This document shows, in pieces, positions 1 to 9,400 of a stretch of 64,000 bases of DNA. A program made the position numbers and the translations under genes. Numbering within the stretch: the first letter of the stretch is position 1; each line of letters begins with the position of its first letter. Source of the stretch: Tetrapyrgos nigripes (lineage: Eukaryota > Basidiomycota > Agaricomycetes > Agaricales > Campanellaceae); assembly GCA_013368315.1 (NCBI GenBank), contig JAACJM010000170.1, forward strand, positions 1-64,000. The letters run 5' to 3'. The notes under the pieces were generated by a model that worked only from the letters and a program-made list of their open reading frames with translations, did not search any database and was not told where the DNA came from.

Positions 1-360
1 CTTTCATTTCTCGCTGTTCTAGTCCTGACCGTATCGCCAGCATCAAATCGCCTCCGCTGGAGACCGTCTTGCCCTTCCACATCTCACCTTGACACCCAAC
101 ACAGCACTTGCCCTACGTGAATTCGGTGTAGATTGTCTCTAGTCGCACGGTTGCGAGGACACTATTTGAGAACTCGTCGAAGAAAGGTACTGCTCCAGGA
201 TGCGCGATTTCACTGCACATGAAGTTGGGTTCGCGGCGGGTAAAGCAGAGGATTCGTTTGGGAAGAGTGCGTTCACTTTGCTGTCTTTTTTTGTCTTCGG
301 TTGACTTATTCATGGACTCTCTCTAGCTAGCTTCGACCACGGACGTCATTCGTAGCAGAG
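1..360. other. Left edge, no gene assigned
   Basis: A 66-codon minus-strand open frame (113-313) is present, but it has no motif I recognise and no clear continuation through the left edge. I cannot support a gene here. Confidence 0.3.
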
Positions 361-595
361 ATGACTCCTGTTTTTCACTATACAATAGGAGACATCACTG
401 TCGATGATGGTGCGCGTGTACTTGATCTAAATGGGCAGAAGATTACAGGACTCTATGCTGGTGAGTTTTGGTTGACCTTTCCTTTCGTCGGTAACCCATG
501 GATTAACGCAAATTGCTCTATAGGCTAACTGGTGAAGTTATTAGCCCATTGCACGCGCTTGTGTTTGGGTTTCATAGACGGGCTTAAGCTTGTCA
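361..595 (+). pseudogene. Fragment of a fumarate-reductase-type flavoprotein
   Basis: An ATG at 361 opens a frame reading HYTIGDITVDDGARVLD, then NGQKITGLYAG, directly followed by a GTGAGT splice donor. This resembles the C-terminal part of fungal soluble fumarate reductase / FAD-binding-2 proteins, where a 'VLD..G..I.GLYAAGE' segment precedes a 'GGVHG.NRLGG' loop. After a plausible 60-bp intron the frame resumes with GEV and a later VFG, but the Gly-rich loop is gone and a stop follows at about 590. It is therefore a short isolated remnant with no N-terminal FAD domain in the window. The assignment rests on motif memory only. Confidence 0.5.
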
Positions 596-941
596 AGACG
601 TTGAGGTACAATCATCCATTAACACTGTCAGTGCTGCCTCCGGTCCATAAACTGATCGGCCATACACCTCTTTTGGACCTGAGACAGCCGTTTCCTTTTG
701 ATTGATACGACGGTGGCGGAGGTTAGCACACTGGGCCGGGGTTTACGCACTGGTTCGGTAGCGTGCTTGACGTCAAATCAACCTCCCGAAACCTCTGTTC
801 TTCCGGTTTGTCAGCTGGCAGGTTTTCGACCTCAACGTTAACTGGTTTCCACATCCTACCATACCGCTTCCAACATCCACTGCTGTTACTCTCAGCGTTG
901 CATCATTCATCTCCAAGGAACTCCCTCTCGCCACCCGAATA

Positions 942-2741
942 ATGTTCTTGAAGACCATTTTATGCGACAGATGTCATGCAGAGCTTGTAGTCGAACAAGA
1001 ACCTCTACCATCCGACGATCTCTTCCACTCAGCCTACGTTCCCTCTGACCCCGAGACCTCTCGGATACAGTCTCTGCTGCAGTGTGTCGAGAGCGATCTC
1101 AACTGCTATGACGCAGAGATTGGCAGGCTGTCCCAGACACTCGAGACGCTCAAGAGACGAAGAAACGAGCTTCAGGAGTATAGGGACTGCTACCGGACAG
1201 TCTTCGCGCCCGTTCGAAGGCTTCCTGTCGAACTATTGGCCTATATTTTCTCGTTTTACTGCAATCCCGGTCTTCTGGTCAATGATGATGGAGTAGAAGC
1301 CCCTGCACTCGTGCTCTCGCAAACGTGTTCCTTCTGGCGCGCTGTAGCAGTCGCTACGCCCGAGCTATGGTCATCTTTGTCTCTCAACTTGGGCCATGTA
1401 AAGCATAGGCCGAGAATCGAGCAACTGGTTGACTGTTACCTTGAACGGTCAGACTATGCCCCTCTGACTTTGGATGTCAGTGCCTTTCATGTGAAAGGAG
1501 ATGCCGACTTCTATGGCCAAGATGTGCATGGGCAACTGATCCATGATCTTCCTCTCAATGCTTGGTCTGTTATACAGTCCTTGCTCGACAAAAGCCATCG
1601 CTGGTTGACGGCTTCCTTCAATCTTCCTGCCCATGTCTTCTGTCGCGCTGAAGAATACCTCGCTGACACTTGGCTGTCGTTCGGTGGTTCTCAGTCCATC
1701 TTGCACTCCCTTACCCTTGATTGGAAGAAGGATTTTAGTCCAGGGTTCAACTACCTCTATCCCCTCTTGCAGCATGCCCCTGAATTACGAGATCTCCAGA
1801 TCCGTAAATTCGACAAGTCTTACCCTCTGCCTTGCCAATGGGTTCGAAGGCTTCAGATTTTCAGTCCTGTCTCGCAGTCATCAGACTTATTTTCGCTTCT
1901 TCATCATTGCCCCAGTCTGCGAGAAATCAGCTTCAGCACGGAGCGTACTAAAGACAACATCGATTTCCCCGTCTCGCCGCCCATCATCCTCCCCGAACTT
2001 CATTCCTTGACATACGCGTTCATGACGGGGCATCACTATTATTTCGATGGGTCCAAACTATTATCCTCGATCACTCTACCCTGTCTCACTACGCTGCTCC
2101 TCACTTCGGGTGATGATTGGGCATTGGGCGAAGGCGTGTTCGAAGAATTGAGGGATATGATCCAGCGCTCTGTTTGTCACATACAAGTCCTAGGGTTGCC
2201 GTGTAGCCTTTTCGCGTCTGATCAAGAGTTGATTGAGACTCTCAGTCTCACTCCAGCGGTCAGTGACTTTCGGCTGCAGATTGGTTCACAGTACCGAGAG
2301 CATCGAGTCGTCTCCAGGAATCTTTTTCAACGACTTTCCTTCCACCAGACTTCGATTGGACCGTGTATCCTCCCCCAGTTGAAAAGGTTTCATTTGACGA
2401 TGAACGCTAGCCCTACTCGCCGCCTTCCGAACTTCGAGGACATATCCACAATGATTCATTCTCGACTGTCGCCTCCCGGCTTTTCCGATGGCAAGTTGGA
2501 AAAGCTAGCCTGGTTCAAGTTGTCTGGCCAGCTTTACTGCACAGAAGGACGGGAATGGATTCAGTCACTTCATGCTGCGGTCGGCAAGCTTGTATGTGGT
2601 CTTGGAAGGCATGGAGTAAGATTGGACCTGGATGGCGTCCATGCGACATTGCTTTTGACCACAGATGGGGGGAGAATGGCAGGGAGAAGAGGTTCAGTAG
2701 ATGGCGGTACCACGCCAAATCAGCTTGATGTCAGTGCTTGA
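942..2741 (+). CDS. F-box-like protein (agaric LRR-like family), intact
   Basis: Single-exon frame of 599 codons. It opens with a Cys-containing segment (LCDRCHAEL), then a short coiled coil (about residues 45-75, 'YDAEIGRLSQTLETLKRRR'). An F-box-like core follows at about residues 85-130 (APVRRLPVELLAYIFSFYCNP, then LSQTCSFWRAVAVATPELWSSL). The long C-terminal half has repeated Leu/Pro-rich segments typical of the divergent LRR-like region. In this expanded Agaricomycete family the F-box is expected to dock on Skp1 in an SCF ubiquitin ligase; the substrate is unknown. The ATG at 942 is chosen because it precedes the Cys motif also found in the paralogue at 3529-6413. It is the only intact member of the local family. 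Confidence 0.85.
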   Translation: MFLKTILCDRCHAELVVEQEPLPSDDLFHSAYVPSDPETSRIQSLLQCVESDLNCYDAEIGRLSQTLETLKRRRNELQEYRDCYRTVFAPVRRLPVELLAYIFSFYCNPGLLVNDDGVEAPALVLSQTCSFWRAVAVATPELWSSLSLNLGHVKHRPRIEQLVDCYLERSDYAPLTLDVSAFHVKGDADFYGQDVHGQLIHDLPLNAWSVIQSLLDKSHRWLTASFNLPAHVFCRAEEYLADTWLSFGGSQSILHSLTLDWKKDFSPGFNYLYPLLQHAPELRDLQIRKFDKSYPLPCQWVRRLQIFSPVSQSSDLFSLLHHCPSLREISFSTERTKDNIDFPVSPPIILPELHSLTYAFMTGHHYYFDGSKLLSSITLPCLTTLLLTSGDDWALGEGVFEELRDMIQRSVCHIQVLGLPCSLFASDQELIETLSLTPAVSDFRLQIGSQYREHRVVSRNLFQRLSFHQTSIGPCILPQLKRFHLTMNASPTRRLPNFEDISTMIHSRLSPPGFSDGKLEKLAWFKLSGQLYCTEGREWIQSLHAAVGKLVCGLGRHGVRLDLDGVHATLLLTTDGGRMAGRRGSVDGGTTPNQLDVSA

Positions 2742-2879
2742 ATACGTCCTTATATCGTTGTTGCACTCAGTGGAAGAGTGGATGCTGCTTGTGTTTCGCT
2801 CTTATTACTGACTCCGGTCGGGGTATCGTAATAGTATAGGTTCCATGAAAATCAAATCTCTTTTCGAGAAATCGTAGAT

Positions 2880-3245
2880 CTAGAAGATGCTGGTACATAT
2901 CCCTGCTTGACCTTACCACGGTCAGAGACTTTGAATTGAAGGTCGGCTCACATTATCAGGAGGCGAAGGAGGTTGTTACCAGTAATTGTTTGAGACGACT
3001 CTCCCTAAGCTTCCCGATTCCCGAATCTTAACAGTCAAGACTTTTCCGTGTAATCAATGAAAGATCGCACTGGCAAACGTCCAGTTTGTCGCCGTCCCCT
3101 TCCAAACTTCGAGAATGTAGCTTCTTTAGGACGATCAGAAGAAGAGACTTAAGTTAGCAGTAAAGCAGCTTGGTGCCAGTGTCTGGATGGTGGCGATTGG
3201 ACAACGCTGTTGCCTTCAGCAGGATTACATGTGAGGATAGTTGAT
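2880..3245 (+). pseudogene. F-box relic (C-terminal part)
   Basis: On the + strand, 2905-3030 translates as a degraded copy of the intact F-box protein around its residues 425-460: RDFELKVGSHYQE matches SDFRLQIGSQYRE, and NCLRRLSLSF matches NLFQRLSF. At 3098-3120 RRPLPNFENV matches RRLPNFEDI. Stops and shifts separate the pieces, so this is a decayed tandem copy lying just 3' of the intact gene. Confidence 0.6.
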
Positions 3246-3282
3246 CATTTTGAACACTAAATTAAATAACTGCTCTGAGAAA

Positions 3283-3415
3283 TGTCCAAGTACAAATCCA
3301 AACCTTCTCTTTCCAATGTACGCAAACTAGGCTCCACATCACAGAAGAATGATCTGGCCCATTCGCAGGCCAAGGGAGAAGTAGGATGACGGACAGCCAA
3401 CTGAAACTGAGTTAT
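3283..3415 (-). repeat. Duplicated 3' end of the minus-strand F-box gene
   Basis: This stretch is a diverged copy of 3545-3680, the last coding part of the broken F-box gene. Both share the tract ccaaaccttctctttccaat and encode the same C-terminal motif (WARSFF.DVEP.LRTLEREGLDL). It is a short local duplication containing only the terminal exon. Confidence 0.7.
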
Positions 3416-4043
3416 TGTACACAAAGATACACGTAAAATGCAACGAGTTATTGGTAGCAGACGCAAAGTCGAAGTCCAAAAAGAAATTGAGACTCCAACA
3501 TGGAACACCTCGGAGCAGGTGGTTCCCTTTAAGCATCCTCCCATTCCTTAGAGATATCCAAGCACAAGTCCAAACCTTCTCTTTCCAATGTACGCAAATG
3601 GGGCTCCACATCAGAGAAGAATGACCTGGCCCATTCGCGGCCCATGGGAGAAGTACGAAGACGGACAGACAACTGAAAACGAGTCATTCGCTGAAGCTCC
3701 AAGGTTGGATCAGGAATCGACCTTCGGGAGCTGACCATGGAGAATATGTCTCCAGGGCGAGGTAAAGGAGAAGTGTCGGACTGGGAGAACCACAGTCGGA
3801 AATGCTTCAACTGAGGAAGAAGAATGTCTGTGTTGGAAGTCACTTGCATTGATTGTGGATTGTTGATTGTGAAGGTGAGCCTGGAGAAAAATTCTCCAGC
3901 AACAAGCGCACTACAAATCAGCCTAAAACCCAAATCAAGTTCGGTAACTTCAGGGACAAGAGCGAGCAACTGCAGCAGCTCGTTGCTCGACTGGACAAGC
4001 TGACCACTCAGCTGCAGTCTCTGCAGATGGCAGCCCGAGCACT

Positions 4044-4678
4044 CAGTGTTGCCGAGGTCCGGGCCATGACCCTGTTGGCCCTGAACCGACCCCGGACCGA
4101 CCCCGAGGTCCAGGTCCAGTGGCTATGCAGGACCTGACCCGGACCTAGAGGTCCGGGTCGAGGGCCAGAGGCTGCAGAGGAGGGCCGGACCCGACCGGAC
4201 CCAGGACCTCAAGTGTCGGTATGACCAAGTTTAGGGACTTGAAATGGTATCGTCGACCTTCTTTTGAGCTTCTTCGTAGTACATATAGTGACCTGAGCTG
4301 CCATGTGGTCGCCACAGTTCGTTTTCTTTCGTTTTCTCACCCAAAATAACTGTACTCGGAATATGCCGAGGATGACCTCACAGCTGCAAAAATGCGCAGA
4401 CGCATTGTGGCTCCGTTATCACAGTAAGTATTGTCAATTTACATAGATACTAGTAGTAAAATACATTATTTATGGACTGGAGCACTTTTTATGGCTTTAC
4501 CTTCGAGAAAAAATTTTCAATGTGCAGACCAGGGCCGACCCTGGACCGACCCTCTTGAACCAGGTCCAGCAGGTCCAGGGTCAAGGTCCAACAAGAAGGT
4601 GGACCGACCCCGTAGGTCCGGGTCGAGGGCCAGAAAATTTTGGCCAGACCTGACCCGAACTGGACCTCGGCAACACTG
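4044..4678. mobile_element. hAT-type non-autonomous element (MITE) in F-box gene
   Basis: 635 bp bounded by perfect 17-bp terminal inverted repeats: cagtgttgccgaggtcc at 4044-4060 and its complement at 4662-4678. It is flanked by an exact 8-bp direct repeat, cgagcact (4036-4043 and 4679-4686). CAGTGTTG-type ends with an 8-bp duplication are the hallmark of hAT elements. Inside are multiple copies of a GC-rich ggaccgaccc-like motif and the shared segment ggtccgggtcgagggccag at about 4155 and 4616. No transposase frame is present, so it needs a source of transposase elsewhere. Confidence 0.92.
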
Positions 4679-5356
4679 CGAGCACTGAATCATGTCCTTC
4701 AAGCCAGGAATGATTGTGCTTTGCTGCACACCTGAACCAAAGCAAGTGAGAACAAGGGCAGTGAGAGACGGCAATGCCAAAGAAGCGAAGAGTACAGCCC
4801 ATGCCTCGATAAGATGAAACTGGCATATAAATGTACGCATTCCGATGTGAGTAATTGGGAGGTCAGACCTGAGAAGCACCTCATCCGAGTCATCCACCAA
4901 GTCAAGCTCGAAGTCAATTTTTTGCAGAGCTGGGAAAGTCTGCAATGAGCAGGGAACTATTGACAGAGATTCCACAGCCCCTAATTGTAAGACCTGCAAG
5001 CTTGGAGAAGTGGAAACAAAGGTGTCTACATCGCAGGGTGACACCTCTAACGAGAGAAGCATAGGAGCATGTTGCCAGATCGACAAAAAAATGTTGGATA
5101 CACTGATTGCTTCAAATATGCTTCTAAGAGTGAGGTGCTTCAGACGAGAGTAGTGGCAGTCCGTTGGCTGGGAGAGAAAGTCGTCCGCAACGGAAAGCAC
5201 ATTGCGGCCGAACCAGAAAGACACTTTTGTCCAGTGATTTCTGCATTTGAATAGAGATTGGAGGATAGGCCAAATGCAACTGTCCTCGCCTGGTTGAGCC
5301 TCATCACCGTCATCTTCTATGGAATCGGCAATGACTTCGAGAGTCAATAATGCAGA

Positions 5357-5881
5357 TAGTGATGTAAACGGTTGGCTATGGTCCGCTCCAGCTCGGCTCT
5401 TTGTCAGAGCCGGTAAAATCGACTTGACTCCGACTCTAGCCATTTAGAGTCGGTGAAATCCAATCGTCTACAGAAAAAAGCAAACTATTGCTACCTACAA
5501 AGCTGAAAGGCTATCTCAAGTCCGTAAATAGTATATATGAGTAATTTAAAGTAGTTTTACCTGTGTATTTTACGAATCACAAGAATGTTTGCAAAATGAG
5601 GTGTAAGCGAGGTCGTGGGAACATGCCAAGGATGACATGACGAGGTTCGACAACTTCAATTTCCAACAAGGCTGACAGGCTCCAGCCATCTTCATAAGGG
5701 AAGTGAGGAAGCCAATGCTTGTTGGCATCTCTGAAATGGAACTCTGACTGCTCCACACAGACAAAAATTTTGACCTACCCTAGATGACTCGAGCTGCGAG
5801 CCAGTCAGAGCCGAGCTGCGGCTCTAATACCGGCTCGGCTTGTCGGCTAGCCGCTGTCAAGTCGGACCGTTTACAACACTA
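5357..5881. mobile_element. Second hAT-type MITE in F-box gene
   Basis: 525 bp with 16-bp terminal inverted repeats (tagtgatgtaaacggt at 5357-5372; complement tagtgttgtaaacggt at 5866-5881, one mismatch). The target duplication is a perfect 8 bp, aatgcaga (5349-5356 and 5882-5889). Subterminal regions carry inverted copies of agctcggctct-like sequence. There is no coding capacity. The end sequence differs from the 4044-4678 element, so it belongs to a different hAT subfamily. Confidence 0.92.
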
Positions 5882-6413
5882 AATGCAGATCCTGAATTGC
5901 GCAGAAACAGGTCCACCAAACCCTTCATGGCAGCACTGGCCTCCTCATATGCCAGATGAAGTTCTAAGTCTGACCAGAGCGCCGGCATCTTTAGGGCTAT
6001 CTCTTGCCAGTACAAGCACGTCTGGGAAATGGAATGTGCTGGTGCTACAACCCCTAGTGTTGACCACTGATTGACCAGAAGACTTGGTGTGCAGCACCAC
6101 ATGAAGACTTCTTCGAGGAGTTCCACTGGTAGTCTGCGGACAGGTGCAGAGAAAGCATGATAGTGGTCCCTGCAGATCTGAAGGTCCTCTCTGTGTTGTT
6201 TGAGAGTCGCGAGTGTCTCGGACAGCCTTTCGATTTCCTCATCATAAAGGCTAAGGTCACAGTCCACATCCTCTATAAGAGATTGTATCTGGCAGACTTC
6301 GGTATCGGAAGGATGTACATGGTACAGTGCCACTCATTTATGAACGAGAATGCGGGTTTATCTTTGATTTTGAGCTCTGAATGACAGCGATTGCAGAGGA
6401 GTGTTGTGGGCAT

Positions 6414-9400
6414 TGCTGTCAAATTATCAGTATTGCTAGTACAAGGAATGACCAGCGTGGTACGCACTGCAAGTCTCCAGTGCTATGCAATATGTTCTTG
6501 GCTGTAGTTGGAGATGATATTGACTCCTTCTTCTAACTGTATGAAGACCTGGTCTTGTGGAGGTATTTGTAGAATCTATTGTATCAGTTGATGAATAGAG
6601 AACACGACAGAAGTGGTACATACCAGAGTCTGAAGCTTGTAATGAGCAGAATGTAGCTATTGGTACTAGCTTTCCCTCTGCCCCAATCACGTGAATGGTA
6701 CGTGACTCTTGACGCGCCTCAAAATCCTCGCCTCAATCCTCTTTCGCATCTTGCTCCCTTTCTACCTCATAGAAAGGTGGTCTAACGCTCTAAAATCGAT
6801 TATATGTACAATTAATTTAAATACAATTTTTTCAAGATGGCAGAAAGACTGTAAATGCGCTGAAGCCCTAATATTGGGTAAGTATGAGACTACCGAAGCC
6901 CGTCATTTGCTTCACTCAGGCGGGGGGCTTCAGGTGAGGATGCAGACCATTTCCGGCAATGACAAAATGCTTTCTTAACTGTAATGTAGCGCCCGGAGGT
7001 ATGTAGAACGTAATCTCATGGCACTGACTGAAATGTCTTGTGAGGCACCTAACCGACCATATCAATAGACACACGGGCTGCTACTCATTCATTGAAGTGA
7101 TTACATAAAATAGCCGTGAATTAGGATTAGAACAATGAAATTGTTACACAATAACATTTACAAAAAAGTGCATCAAAAGAGGATCGAAACCTCATCGAGC
7201 AGCCCCAGGCCAAGGGCTTAACCAATAGTCCATGGCACCATTGAGAAGATGTGCCCGCTAGCTTCCTATAGTCTCCTGTGAACCACGTGCCGTTCACGTG
7301 ATTGAGCAGAGGCTGGGGAAGCTCGTCCCTTCTCTCGAGCTGTGTTCAAAATTCAGATAAACTAGCCTTGCCCATTAGTTCGCCATTGGTCAGATGGCTG
7401 GAATTGGTGGGTTATCATGCTGGTATGGTCTTCTAGTTTCTGAGCTGATTCTCAGTGTCGAGGCAGACCGCGTCCAACAAAACCTCTCCAATGACTGTTC
7501 AACACCGATACATGGTTAGGGCGAAGTCAAGAAAAAAGGCATCCTGCAGCGGCTCTCCAGTTAGCTTGTGATGATATTCCTGAAGATGACTTCTCTAGTC
7601 GTCAAATCAGGCATAAATTCTGTGAAGCAGGATCCAGTTGGACGGACAGTACGCCTTTTTTTAAGAACCAACTTCATTGTCCAAACTTCGCATTTCACTA
7701 TGTTCACCCTCGCAGGACCCTCGTATTGGTGTCCTGCACCCAGGTCATTGGCTCGTCCTCCCTTGGACTAGGATCGGTCAGAAGATCACCCTGGCGGAGT
7801 CGTGCGCCGAGATGTATCTGTTTGGGATCCTCAGTCAACGGATGGAAAGGGCCGTCTCAGCTGGGCCATCCAGCTGTTGCTCCACTTGTGCAAAGGCTTT
7901 ACCGACCAGAGCATAGCGTTTGTTTATTGGGAGACTGCTGCATTGGTCCGCATAAGTGGTATGTGTCCAGATCCGCATGCTTCATCGATTGCTGCTAAGT
8001 TCAATTAACTAACACAATCTAGACAGTCATTTATTCTACGCAAGTACTACGGCAACTAGATACTACAGTGGTAGGATGACTGACCCTCGAGCTTTTTGGA
8101 TGGTCCAGCGCCACTCCCATGGACCGTCCAGAGGGGGAAACACTGGTACGTTCCTCATCGATTTCTCTCTCCCACTCCGAAAACTATCCAGTAGCTTGCG
8201 TACTATAGCTACACGCTAATATAGCTTTTCTGTCCAGATAAAACAAAGACTATACTGAACCCTAGATGGTCGGAAATACTCTTCAGCACCACACGAGTCA
8301 CAGATGTGTTGAAAGGCGATGAAGTTGCAATTCAGACTGTAACATGCGGCCCCGTCGTCTATCGGATTTCCTTGAGTACCGCATCATTATCTCGAGCAAG
8401 AGGGCGGAAATTAGTTCCTTAGCTGTCAAGATTCGCGTTCTGAGATTCCTCTCGATGAATCCATTGGCTGATGGCGGCACACTTAGTAGCTCCTAGCCAT
8501 AGAGAGCATCGCCGCGTGTCGTTGCCAATCAATCCCATATGGTCCTCTACTTTCTGCAGTCTTGGAGAAGAGTCTGGAAGACTTGGACCAGTGTGCATAT
8601 GTCGATATATCTCGGATGTCGACGCTGACAGATGGCTTTAAATCTAGGCTGGATGACATTGAGCCTTGTTGAAGGAGATGGCCAGTGAGTTGTAAACTGA
8701 GCCGATGGATAGCCAGACCCTGGCTTGACTTTTCTCAGTAATCTCAACATTAGAGACGAAGTAAGATCCCGGTTTAACGAGACGAGCCTTGGAGGATTAG
8801 TACGGCCCACAAAAGGTCTAACCAACTTTCTAGGGATCGGCCCGGTCTCAGGCACCGAGGATTTCTCTAGTAGAGTCTCAGCAGACGTTGTTCGGAACGT
8901 AGAGCACTTGGTTTAACATAAGGAGATAGCACGTACTGGATTGAGTGATCATAATAAGTACATTTAGTTTTGCCAACTCGTTCCAAATCATAATTATTCT
9001 GCAACAAGGCTGCGTAGTGGATACTACCGGATGGTCAGGTAATCGCCAAGAGCATCACTAGTCGTTTCTTTGACGTGGTTCAACTAAAGTAGATCCTGTA
9101 CGTTAACAAAGACACATCAAATCCGTTCAAATCCGCGAAGTAGCCACTTATCTGGAGGCTGGACTGAGATCAGCGTCCTGGTTGTTTGCGGCAGCGGCCT
9201 CGTAAGCTAAGATACTCGGAAATTGTTGTCATCATTGCAGTACTGATACATGGTTAAACCGGTGCTCAGATGCCTGTATCAGGACCGAAATTAGCTTTCA
9301 ACGCATCTGCACTTTCAATTGCACTCACGATGGATCCTGCTTCCTGCGTATACTCAGAAGTTCTTGCATTAAACCTAGGTTCGTTTGATTCGGACAAAGC

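Larger units (their letters stand above)
3529..6413 (-). pseudogene. F-box-like gene split by two hAT-type insertions
   Basis: A paralogue of the intact gene at 942, read on the minus strand from ATG 6413 (MPTTLLCNRCHSEL). It carries the coiled coil (YDEEIERLSETLATLKQHR), the F-box core (APVRRLPVELLEEVF and ALWSDLEL) and the LRR-like tail, ending at 3529. Two elements (5357-5881 and 4044-4678) interrupt the coding sequence. Leaving out each element plus one copy of its 8-bp duplication gives an uninterrupted frame across both sites (GSALLTLEV at the first, IQCSGCHLQ at the second), so both insertions are young. Independently, a one-base shift near 6334-6345 separates the Cys-motif segment from the coiled-coil segment. 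With all three lesions I call it a pseudogene. Confidence 0.85.

Noticed and set aside
7168..7238. Functional tRNA gene
   Set aside because: Acceptor and T stems contain mismatches and the T loop is off by one base; kept only as a tRNA-like element.
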